Source of the DNA: JAXGPF01 sp964650945
GTDB lineage: Bacteria; Verrucomicrobiota; Kiritimatiellia; JAAZAB01
DNA: 30,005 nt
Assembly (NCBI GenBank): GCA_964650945.1
Contig: CAZYXU010000031.1
Span: 1 to 30,005 of the forward strand
Reading direction: 5' to 3'
Made by a program: the position numbers and the translations under genes
The notes under the pieces: generated by a model
Told to the model about the DNA's origin: nothing
What the model saw: only the letters and a program-made list of their open reading frames with translations
Database searches by the model: none
Shown here: positions 22,789 to 30,005 of the stretch, piece by piece
Numbering within the stretch: the stretch's first letter is position 1
Layout of the letters: each line of letters starts with the position of its first letter

Positions 22789-25700
22789 ATGAAAAAATTG
22801 AGATTGCAGCAAAAATGTTGCGCGGGCTTGATTGCAGGAGTTTTTATGGGAGGCATCGTTTGCGCTGGCGCGGAGCTGGATCGGAAGATCGCCATTCAGA
22901 TTGATAATCCGGCCGGCATGGACCGGGATTGGCCGGTCACCTGCGGCGTGCCGTTTCCTCGCGGAATGATTACCAATACGGCCGGCTTGCGCGTGGAGGA
23001 TGCCCGGGGGCGGGTAGTGCCGTGCCAGTTCGATGTAACGGCCACCTGGCTGGCTGACCAAAGCATCCGCTGGCTCATGTTGAATTTTAACGCCAGTCCG
23101 GCGGGCGAATATTTTCTGGCGCCCGGCGCCCAACCGGCGGCGGACAAGGCGCGGACGGGGATCACGGTCCAAGCCGCGGGGGGGCGGTTGGTGATTGACA
23201 CCGGGGCGGCGCGTTTTGCCGTGCTGGACGGCGAAGCGCTGATTGCGGAAACCGAAGTCATGGGCGCGGTTCCAGTCAAAATCGTGCAAACTTCCGGCCG
23301 GGGCGCCTACGTGGTGGACCAGCAGGGGCGCCGGGCGCGCCTGGGCGGGCCGCTGAGCGAAATGCAATCTTCGTTCAAAGTCCGGGGGCCGCAGTGGACG
23401 GTGCTGCGCCGGGAGGGCTGGTACGTCACGGACGATGGCCAACGCATCGCGCGCGGGATCGTCTGGCTGCACTTTTTCGGCGGCTCGCCGTTTGTCAAAC
23501 TGGTCCACCGGCTGGTGCTGACGGAAGACACCAATCGGGTTTGGTTCAAGGATATCGGTATCGAATTCCAGACGGCGTTTGCCGGCGATCAGGCACTGTT
23601 CGATACGGCCGCTGCGGACGGAACGCCGGCGGCCGTGCCGCTGCGCGCGGGGGCGGAAGCCTGGATGCTGCAGGACGATTATCCGCATTTTCTCTCAACC
23701 AACGCGCATTTTTCCCTGGCGCTGCGGTCCGGCGGAGTCGAGCGCGAAATGCTTGCCGGGACGGTTTGCGGCAATTGGTGCGGGGTAGCCGGCGCCGCGG
23801 GCGGCTTGAACGTGACCTTGCGGGACTTTGCCCGGCAATTCCCCAAGGAATTTACGGCGACACCCGCCGGCATCACCGTCCATTTCTGGGCCGGGCGCTG
23901 CGGCCGCGAGTTGGATTTCCGCGCGCCGACCCTGGTGAAAGAATATTGGGGCGAGTGGTGCAAAAACGCGGCGATTACCCCGGAACAGCTCGCGGAAATC
24001 TACAGCGACGCCGCGGCTTCCGCCAAAACCCATACCTTGTGGTTGCTGCCGTTTGGCGGGGCAACGGATGCCGCCGCCCGGACGCAATTTGCTGCGACCG
24101 CCGCCCGGCGGGTCCTGGCGGTTCCCGATCCGCAATGGACTTGCGGCGCCGGCGTTCTGGGCGCGCCGATGCTGGCTAAGGATGCCGGCAAATTCCCGCG
24201 CGAAGAGGCCTATATATCCGGCTTTTTCGACCGCATCGTCTACGGCGAGGTCGTTTTCCCCCAAACCGGTTATATCGCCTTCGGCCGCTGCCCGAATGTC
24301 ACCGGACCGGGCTGGTTCCGGTGCAACGGGTTGATTGATTACCACCTGCGGCGCAATGTCTGGAGCCTGTATGCCCGCAGCGGCGAGCGCAAGTATTTCG
24401 AATACGGCGAGCGGTTCAACCGATTTGCCGGCGACATGGTCATGCATCATTGGGATACGGCGGAAAATGCCGGTCTGAGCAGCGCGTCCCAATGGCCGGA
24501 ATTCAAGGCGGTAACGCGCAAGGTGCAAGGCGGCTTTGCCTCGTCGGTGATTTCCCGCGATGTTGACCTGCAAGGGCGGCCGTTTGACGATCTGCCGTTT
24601 TATTGGGGATGGAGCAGCGGCAAGGTTTCCGGCGGCTCGGGCGTGGATATGTTCAACCACCTGTACCATTTTTATTTTTCCGGCGACTGGGAGACGCTGG
24701 AGCTGGCCGAGATGCACGCGGCGGCCATTAAGAAACATGACTTTCTCCAGACGCCGGCGCCGCATCGCGGCGTGGTCGAATTGCGTTATATCACGGCCTT
24801 GTATTCGATGAACTGGGACCCGGTCCTGGGTGAGATGGCGCGGTCGCTGGCGCATCAGTTCATCGATCTGAACAGCCCCTGCGGCATTTATGAGGAGATG
24901 TCGCCGTCGCCCCTGTATAAAACCGGGCGCAACCTGGTGACGCTGTACGACTATTACCGCCTGACCGGCGATGAGTTGGTCAAAAAGGGCATGGAGCAAA
25001 TCATCGAGTATAAATTCCGGTTCCTGCAGCAATCGCCGCCGTTTGAATACCAGAGCACGGTAGGGTGGGAGAATGTTGTCGGTTATTGGTTAACCGGCGA
25101 TGAAAAATACCTGAAGATTGCCTTTTTATCCAACCGCATGGCCATGCGGGATTTCCAGTCCACCCTGGCGGAAGACCTGGCCTTGCCGCCCGAAGCCCGC
25201 GCGAATAAAATGATCCGGTATGCCTCGCATTTCAATTATCATGCCTGTTTGAGCACGCCGGTGATTTTAAAGGCGCTGGCGGAAAGCCGGGTCCCCACCG
25301 CGGCGCCATTCCCCGTCCTGCGCAAGTACCACGATGCCCCGGCGAACGCCTGGGTGGTTGTGCGCAAACTGCCCGACCGGCCGCTGCGGATCGAAGGCGT
25401 GTTCCAGGTTGCCCAGTCCGATGAACTGAAGTTGAGCGTCCTGGGGCCGGATTTGCAGCCCGCGCCGTTTGACATGCCGGCCAGCCAGCAGGGCATACCC
25501 GATCCGTTCGCCTATGGATTGAAAACATTTTACGCCCGGATCGAGCTGCCTGCCGGGTTGCCGGCGGGGGATTACCGCCTGGGGGTGGACAACCCCGGCG
25601 GTCCGGACGGATTTGCCATCAGCCACACCGATGCCGCGCAAGTTGTGATGGAATGCCCGGACGGATTCTGGCTGGGCAAGGCCGGGCTGGAAGCGCCGGG

Positions 25701-26820
25701 CGCCTTCTATTTTACGGTGGATGAGTCCATGGCAGAAGTCAAACTTTTCGCCGGCAGCCCGGTGCGGATTGCCGACGCCGGCGGCCAGCCGGTGGCGGAC
25801 CAAACCGGGAAAACCTGCGGCGACTTGACTTTGCCCGCTGCCGGCCGTCACCCCGGGCCCTGGAAGATCGAGGCCGACTTCCCCGCGCTGGTCAAGTTCA
25901 TCAATCTCCCGCCATATGTCGCTTATCTCAACCCGGCGGCTTTGTTTGTGCCGGCAAAATCCATGCCGGCCTCCGGCGTGCCGGCTGAAAATCCGGCGGT
26001 TAATGCGGCTGCGGAACCGCCCTTCGCGCCCGGCCGGTTTGGACAGGGGCTGGCGCTTTCCGGGCGAGTTGACTACTGCTTTCCGCGCGGCGCCGGCAGT
26101 TTGGATGCCGGTTATGAAAATTTCCCCGGGCGCGCCGGCACCATTGAATTTTTTTACCGGCCGGATTGGGATGCGTTGGAGTTGATTGTGCCCCAAAACC
26201 GGCGGTACAGTCATTTGATTCTGGATGCCGGCGATTTGAGCGCGGTTTACATGTACGGCCAGGCGCCTTACGAGGATTATCCCCAGAACGCCCTGGTGTT
26301 TTACTGCGGCAAAACCGTCAAATACGAGAAAAGCCCCGGCCGCTACAAACATTTCGGCAACCAGGCGCGCATCTATCCTCGCCGGCATCAATGGCTCCAC
26401 ATCGCCCTGGCGTGGGATGTCACCATCACCGCGCCGGAAAATCTTGCGACCAAATACAAGCGCGACAATTACCAGCGCGGGGCGTCTTCCGAGACCTTCT
26501 GGGTGTATGTCAACGGCAAACAACACCAGCGCGCGCAGCTTAACCAGGGATGGCCGATTTATCTGCACCTGGGGAAGGAGTTCGCGATTGATTATGACTT
26601 GACGGGCGTGGCCGAAACCATCAAACTATGCGGCGCCGCCCAGGGCGTGATCGACGAGTTGCGGATATCGGACGGTTTGCGTTACACGGGAGATTTTACG
26701 CCGCCGTCCACCCCGCTTGCTCCGGACCGGAATACGCGGGCGTTGTTTCAGTTCGACGGCGCGCTCGCAGGCTGCAACGGCAACAACCAACCCATCCAAC
26801 TGGAACGCTGCAACCAATGA
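22789..26820 (+). CDS. Second giant secreted PcRGLX/YetA-like (PL26-type) lyase with LamG domain
   Basis: The protein is 1343 aa. ATG 22789 has GGAAAG 9 bases upstream and opens a signal peptide (MKKLRLQQK, then a hydrophobic run ending near VCAGA), so it is preferred to the upstream in-frame ATG at 22693. It is a full-length paralog of the protein at 1152-5183: WPVTCGVPFPRG, TATWLADQSIRWLMLNFNAS, ARSGERKYFEYGERFNRFAG, MHHWD, ATKYKRDNYQ and DELRISDGLRYTGDFTPP occupy the same order. Regions are a RIFT-like N-terminal part (about 30-440), helical catalytic core (about 480-840), a beta domain (about 850-1050) and LamG (about 1070-1335). An exo-acting rhamnogalacturonan-type lyase role is inferred from the family. 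The two copies differ clearly at residue level, so this is an old duplication, possibly with different specificities. Its stop overlaps the next start (ATGA). Confidence 0.85.
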   Translation: MKKLRLQQKCCAGLIAGVFMGGIVCAGAELDRKIAIQIDNPAGMDRDWPVTCGVPFPRGMITNTAGLRVEDARGRVVPCQFDVTATWLADQSIRWLMLNFNASPAGEYFLAPGAQPAADKARTGITVQAAGGRLVIDTGAARFAVLDGEALIAETEVMGAVPVKIVQTSGRGAYVVDQQGRRARLGGPLSEMQSSFKVRGPQWTVLRREGWYVTDDGQRIARGIVWLHFFGGSPFVKLVHRLVLTEDTNRVWFKDIGIEFQTAFAGDQALFDTAAADGTPAAVPLRAGAEAWMLQDDYPHFLSTNAHFSLALRSGGVEREMLAGTVCGNWCGVAGAAGGLNVTLRDFARQFPKEFTATPAGITVHFWAGRCGRELDFRAPTLVKEYWGEWCKNAAITPEQLAEIYSDAAASAKTHTLWLLPFGGATDAAARTQFAATAARRVLAVPDPQWTCGAGVLGAPMLAKDAGKFPREEAYISGFFDRIVYGEVVFPQTGYIAFGRCPNVTGPGWFRCNGLIDYHLRRNVWSLYARSGERKYFEYGERFNRFAGDMVMHHWDTAENAGLSSASQWPEFKAVTRKVQGGFASSVISRDVDLQGRPFDDLPFYWGWSSGKVSGGSGVDMFNHLYHFYFSGDWETLELAEMHAAAIKKHDFLQTPAPHRGVVELRYITALYSMNWDPVLGEMARSLAHQFIDLNSPCGIYEEMSPSPLYKTGRNLVTLYDYYRLTGDELVKKGMEQIIEYKFRFLQQSPPFEYQSTVGWENVVGYWLTGDEKYLKIAFLSNRMAMRDFQSTLAEDLALPPEARANKMIRYASHFNYHACLSTPVILKALAESRVPTAAPFPVLRKYHDAPANAWVVVRKLPDRPLRIEGVFQVAQSDELKLSVLGPDLQPAPFDMPASQQGIPDPFAYGLKTFYARIELPAGLPAGDYRLGVDNPGGPDGFAISHTDAAQVVMECPDGFWLGKAGLEAPGAFYFTVDESMAEVKLFAGSPVRIADAGGQPVADQTGKTCGDLTLPAAGRHPGPWKIEADFPALVKFINLPPYVAYLNPAALFVPAKSMPASGVPAENPAVNAAAEPPFAPGRFGQGLALSGRVDYCFPRGAGSLDAGYENFPGRAGTIEFFYRPDWDALELIVPQNRRYSHLILDAGDLSAVYMYGQAPYEDYPQNALVFYCGKTVKYEKSPGRYKHFGNQARIYPRRHQWLHIALAWDVTITAPENLATKYKRDNYQRGASSETFWVYVNGKQHQRAQLNQGWPIYLHLGKEFAIDYDLTGVAETIKLCGAAQGVIDELRISDGLRYTGDFTPPSTPLAPDRNTRALFQFDGALAGCNGNNQPIQLERCNQ

Positions 26821-28241
26821 AAATCATCGTATCGTTTGCCACGGAGGAATTCGTCACTCCGGAACATGACGATGTTATTTTGCGGCTGGCCGCCATCCTG
26901 CGCCGGCGCGGGATCACCGGCAGTTTCCATTTGACCGGCGATTATGCCAGGAAACTGCGCGAACGCCGGCGCGCGGACGTGATTGACGCCCTGCGCGAGC
27001 ATGAAACAGGGTATCACGGCAATACCCACGGCGCGCTGCCGTTCCTCGCCGGCATCTGCGAAGTGCGGGACTGGGACGATGCCGTGGCCGCGCTGATGGC
27101 CACCGAGGCGCGGGGGATCATGGACCTCGCCGATATTTTCGACCGGAAACCTGCTTATTACGTGCTGGAATTCGTCAAGGCGCCGCAACTAATTTACGCC
27201 CTCAAGGGGTTGGGCATCGATCTGGTCGGATTTTCCGGCGTGCCGTCAAGCGACAATGCTCCTTTTTCATGGTACTGCGGCTCGCTTTGTTTCAGCGCGC
27301 CGCACATGGGGTTGGAAACGCCATGGGCGCCGGACCGCCTGCAAGCTTTTAAGGAAGAATTCGAGCCGCTCTACGCCCAGGCTGCCGCCGGCGCCTGTGA
27401 CGGAGTGGTCAAACTTTTTAACCACCCGTATAAGTTTTTGTACAACAACAACATCGAATCATGGACCTCTGTCAACCAACTTTACCGGCGCAGCGATATC
27501 CATGCCCTCTGGCAAGTACCGCGGGCCGGCATGTACGGCCGCGAGATTACCGGTAAATTGCTTGCCGATTTTGAACGATTCCTTGATTATGTGCTGGCTA
27601 AGCCGGACGTGGAATTTTTGAGCACATCCGCCGTGATGCAGCCCTATCGCCGCCAGCCGCCCAAACATGTCGGATTGACGACCATCGCCGCGCTGGCGTC
27701 CGCCGCTGCCGCCGATTTGACATATCATCCGGCCGGAAGTGTCTATTATTCGCCGGCGGAAATTTTCGGGTTGCTGGCATATGTAATGGATTATTACGCG
27801 GCCCGCCAAACCCTGCCGGAGGACGCGCCCTGGCGCGATTTGCTGGGGCCGGCGGAAGACCCGGCGACCGGCCCGGCTGCATTTTCCACCGCCCGGCTCC
27901 TGGATGCGGCGCGGCGCGTCAATCGCGAACTGGATTATTACCGGCGCTTGCCGGCGTCGGTTGACCTGGGCGGCGCGGCGCTGCCGCCCGGCGGTTTCAT
28001 CCAGGCCGGCGCCGCCTGGCTGGAGGCGGCGCGACAAGGCATGGCAGGGCCGGATTGGACCGGCCGCGCGGGAGCCGCCGCGCCGCTTTTGCCGCGCATG
28101 GCCGCCCATCCTTATTTTGCTGAGGCCACCTTTGCCAAGCGTTCCTATCCGGAAGGATTTACCGGCCGCGCGGTATGCGCCGCCTGCCGCCGCCAGAGCT
28201 GGACTTACAAACCGGCAGTCCGTCTAACCAGTGGAAAATAA
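26817..28241 (+). CDS. Polysaccharide-deacetylase-like (NodB/CE4-related) protein
   Basis: The protein is 474 aa, starting inside the stop of the lyase gene (ATGA) with only a weak GGAA ahead. No signal peptide. The N-terminal 230 residues resemble the NodB homology fold: MKIIVSFATEEF with an acidic pair at HDD (17-19), RRRGITGSFHLTGDYARKL (the strand-helix after motif 1), HETGYHGNTHG with H67 and H71 as likely metal ligands (HxxxH), and KLFNHPYKF with H203. CE4 enzymes remove N- or O-acetyl groups from sugars using a metal held by Asp-His-His. Motif 1 is not the standard TFDD, so the metal site may differ. The C-terminal part (about 270-474) is helical and unassigned. Coupling to the lyase suggests action on its products after import, but this is inference. 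Confidence 0.7.
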   Translation: MKIIVSFATEEFVTPEHDDVILRLAAILRRRGITGSFHLTGDYARKLRERRRADVIDALREHETGYHGNTHGALPFLAGICEVRDWDDAVAALMATEARGIMDLADIFDRKPAYYVLEFVKAPQLIYALKGLGIDLVGFSGVPSSDNAPFSWYCGSLCFSAPHMGLETPWAPDRLQAFKEEFEPLYAQAAAGACDGVVKLFNHPYKFLYNNNIESWTSVNQLYRRSDIHALWQVPRAGMYGREITGKLLADFERFLDYVLAKPDVEFLSTSAVMQPYRRQPPKHVGLTTIAALASAAAADLTYHPAGSVYYSPAEIFGLLAYVMDYYAARQTLPEDAPWRDLLGPAEDPATGPAAFSTARLLDAARRVNRELDYYRRLPASVDLGGAALPPGGFIQAGAAWLEAARQGMAGPDWTGRAGAAAPLLPRMAAHPYFAEATFAKRSYPEGFTGRAVCAACRRQSWTYKPAVRLTSGK

Positions 28242-28246
28242 TCAAC

Positions 28247-28261
28247 GCGGGCCATACCCGC
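28247..28261 (+). other. Small hairpin in the leader of the beta-helix gene
   Basis: GCGGG (28247-28251) and CCCGC (28257-28261) pair around the 5-base loop CCATA. It lies between the deacetylase stop and the GGAG ribosome binding site (28271-28274). There is no T-tract, so it is unlikely to terminate transcription, but it might influence mRNA stability or the relative output of the two genes. Confidence 0.35.
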
Positions 28262-28284
28262 ATAAACACAGGAGTAAAATCAAA

Positions 28285-29805
28285 ATGAGAACCCGTCAGA
28301 TTGGATGCATCGGTGCGCTGTTCTTGACATGTGCGGCCGGCTGGGCCGCGACGATTTACGTGGTCGCGCCTGGCACCCCCGGAGTCGTTCCGGGCACGCC
28401 TTATCATACATGGACGAATGCCGCTACCAATATTGCCACGGCGGTAATTTATGCCAGCAGCGGCGGCGGCGACACGGTGCTGGTTTCGAATGGCACGTAC
28501 CGGATAACAAGCGCGATCAGCATTGGCAAGCCGGTAGTGGTGCGCAGTCTGGCCGGTGCCGCGGCGACCTTGGTGGATGGCCAGTATCCCGCCTATTCGA
28601 ACCGGGTGTTCGAGATTTATCATCCGGACGCGGTGGTGGACGGCTTCACCATTACCGGCGGAGGTATTTCCAGCGATGGCGGCGGCGTATATATTCTGAC
28701 TGCCGGCGGTACCATCCAGAATTGCAGCATCGTTTCCAACCGGGCTGGCACCGGCGGGGGCATGCAATTGTATGGCGGTGGCGGCAAGGCTTCCGTCATC
28801 AATTGTTTGATTGGCTACAACAACGCCGGCACCGGCGGCGGCATCCGGATCCGGGGGACAAATTGCTTCATCATTGACTCCACGGTGCTGTCCAATCAAG
28901 CCGCCAGCATCGGCGGCATCTGGGATGTCGGCGGCGTCATGGTGTCCAATTGTTATATCGTCAGCAACTATTCCGCCAGCTACTCCGGCGGAATATACGG
29001 CGGGCGGATTTATGATAGTTGGATTATCGGCAACGTCGCCGATACCAGTTATGGCGGCGGCGCCGCGCCGGGTTACATGGAGCGCTGCGTGGTTTCCGGC
29101 AATGTCGCGCGGACCACCGGCGGCGGCCTGTATTTGAACTCCACCCACCGTGTTATCAATTGCGACATCAAGGATAACATCGCGTCCGACGGCGGCGGGG
29201 TGTATTTTACATATGGCGGAGCGGTTTATGACTCAACGCTGCGCAACAATATAGCCACCAACCGCGGCGGCGCGGCGTATTGCATCGTGGGCGGCCGGCT
29301 GCAGAATTGTCTGGTTGTCGACAATGCCGCCAGCAACAACGGCGGAGGCTTTTTACTGGACCGGATCGGCAATAACTATACCGGGGCGGTGGAGTCCTGC
29401 ACCCTGGCCGGCAATACCGCCAACACCGGCGGCGGAATCTTTATCGGGGGCACCAACGTCTGGGTGACCAATACCATCGTTTACGGCAACACGGCCTGGT
29501 CATCCGGCCCGGATATCTATGCCGTGGGCGCGCAGACGAATGCCTTCGGGTATTGTTGCGCCGGTTTCGCGAATTTCGCCCCCGGCCGCATGAACCTGAC
29601 GTCCGATCCGCTGTTCGCCAACGCCGCGGCCGGCGATTTTCAACTGGCGGCCGGCTCGCCCTGCATCAACGCCGGCACGAATCAGCCCTGGATGTCTGGC
29701 GCTTTGGATATGGGCGGGCGGCGGCGCCTGGATTGGGGCGGCGGCGCGGTGGATATGGGTTGTTACGAGGTCGTGCCGCCGGGCACGATGATCCGCCTGC
29801 GTTAA
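28285..29805 (+). CDS. Secreted right-handed parallel beta-helix protein
   Basis: The protein is 506 aa from ATG 28285, chosen over the ATG at 28231 because GGAG lies 10 bases upstream and a signal peptide follows directly (MRTRQIGCIGALFL, cleavage near WAA). After the segment TWTNAATNIATAVI and GDTVLVSNGTYRI, typical of such proteins in this bacterial group, residues about 110-430 consist of repeating coils of roughly 20-25 residues, each with a Gly-Gly-Gly turn and a short strand (GGGVYIL, GGGMQLY, GGGIRIR, GGGLYLN, GGGVYFT, GGGIFIG). The C-terminal part (about 430-506) has the SPCINAGTNQPW and DMGGRRRLD features common after such helices. This fold is used by pectate lyases, other polysaccharide-active enzymes and adhesins. 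No catalytic site can be assigned, so binding or degradation of pectin-like glycan is only suggested by context. Confidence 0.85.
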   Translation: MRTRQIGCIGALFLTCAAGWAATIYVVAPGTPGVVPGTPYHTWTNAATNIATAVIYASSGGGDTVLVSNGTYRITSAISIGKPVVVRSLAGAAATLVDGQYPAYSNRVFEIYHPDAVVDGFTITGGGISSDGGGVYILTAGGTIQNCSIVSNRAGTGGGMQLYGGGGKASVINCLIGYNNAGTGGGIRIRGTNCFIIDSTVLSNQAASIGGIWDVGGVMVSNCYIVSNYSASYSGGIYGGRIYDSWIIGNVADTSYGGGAAPGYMERCVVSGNVARTTGGGLYLNSTHRVINCDIKDNIASDGGGVYFTYGGAVYDSTLRNNIATNRGGAAYCIVGGRLQNCLVVDNAASNNGGGFLLDRIGNNYTGAVESCTLAGNTANTGGGIFIGGTNVWVTNTIVYGNTAWSSGPDIYAVGAQTNAFGYCCAGFANFAPGRMNLTSDPLFANAAAGDFQLAAGSPCINAGTNQPWMSGALDMGGRRRLDWGGGAVDMGCYEVVPPGTMIRLR

Positions 29806-29823
29806 ACGCCAACTGGAGCAAAA

Positions 29824-30005
29824 ATGGATACGATGTCTTTGGAACAAAATATTGCCGCGGCCCGGGCGGCGGCATTGCGGTGTTTGCGCCTGACCCCGGA
29901 AGAAGCGGCCCCCGGTCTGGCCTGGCATGCGGAACTGATGGCTTGCGACCTGTTCGGCTTCCTGCCGGCCACCTGGTCGCCGCAAGCCGTTGACACTTTG
30001 CGGAC
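29824..30005 (+). CDS. 5' part of an unidentified gene, cut by the window edge
   Basis: GGAG at 29815-29818 precedes ATG 29824, which lies 18 bases after the stop of the beta-helix gene, so it is likely in the same operon. About 60 codons are visible, starting MDTMSLEQNIAAARAAAL, followed by a segment HAELMACDLFGFLPATW and the end VDTLR at the edge. No signal peptide. The HxELMxCDxFGF pattern faintly recalls the N-terminus of some renal-dipeptidase-like (M19) proteins, but that is a weak impression and the name should not be relied on. Confidence 0.6.
   Translation, partial: MDTMSLEQNIAAARAAALRCLRLTPEEAAPGLAWHAELMACDLFGFLPATWSPQAVDTLR

Noticed and set aside
23695..25032. Minus-strand ORF of 445 codons opposite the second lyase, with a similar one at 2607-3734 opposite the first
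   Set aside because: Their parallel positions follow from the paralogy of the sense genes and shared codon usage, not from independent coding.
25267..26568. Minus-strand ORF of 433 codons opposite the lyase LamG region
   Set aside because: GC-driven shadow with no domain and no plausible start signal.
1..30005. Mobile elements, tRNA and rRNA genes
   Set aside because: No transposase, integrase, terminal repeats, cloverleaf sequences or rRNA motifs were recognised on reading both strands.

Overview
The window looks like a GC-rich chromosomal segment of a PVC-group bacterium, most likely Kiritimatiellota or Lentisphaerota. This is inferred from content: DUF4838-type and GH20-type glycosidases, LamG-fused secreted enzymes, and a secreted right-handed beta-helix protein with the 'TWTNAATNI...GDTVLVSNGTY' style of N-terminus. 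There is no 16S or other taxonomic marker. A run of exactly 100 N (7170-7269) shows this is a draft scaffold joined across a gap of unknown true size.

Layout. (1) 1-1071: the possible start of a minus-strand gene, then a small outer-membrane-barrel-like protein. (2) 1152-12320: a plus-strand run with a giant secreted PcRGLX/YetA-like (PL26-type) lyase carrying a C-terminal LamG domain, a secreted GH20/GH84-like protein interrupted by the gap, an aspartoacylase/succinylglutamate-desuccinylase-type zinc deacylase, a secreted LamG plus amidotransferase-like protein, and a DUF4838 protein. (3) 12253-13209, minus strand: an AraC-family regulator, transcribed away from (4) 13320-18459, a tightly coupled three-gene operon with a cytoplasmic barrel-like protein, a PL22-like propeller and a GH105 fused to a second helical domain. 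(5) 18460-18696: a 7-bp tandem repeat, then a strong promoter and operator for (6) 18697-30005, a LacI-led operon with a GH20 hexosaminidase, a GNAT acetyltransferase, a second giant PcRGLX-LamG lyase, a NodB-like deacetylase, a secreted beta-helix protein and the start of one more gene.

How the genes may work together (inference). The two secreted PL26-like lyases would release unsaturated galacturonosyl-rhamnose from rhamnogalacturonan-like polymers. The GH105 domain would remove the unsaturated uronate, and the PL22-like propeller would act on short uronate oligomers. The GH20, GH20-like, DUF4838, deacylase and deacetylase proteins imply that the real substrate also carries N-acetylhexosamine and/or acyl decorations. 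Secreted and non-secreted enzymes are mixed, yet no transporter, SusC/D pair, sulfatase or sugar kinase lies in the window, so uptake and central catabolism must be encoded elsewhere. Two local regulators, AraC and LacI, each sit at the head of an operon with recognisable promoters. A LacI-type palindrome overlaps the LacI promoter, and a similar site precedes the DUF4838 gene, so one sugar signal may control several of these blocks.

No rRNA, tRNA, CRISPR array, insertion sequence or clear rho-independent terminator was recognised. Many long antisense ORFs are present but look like GC-driven shadows.
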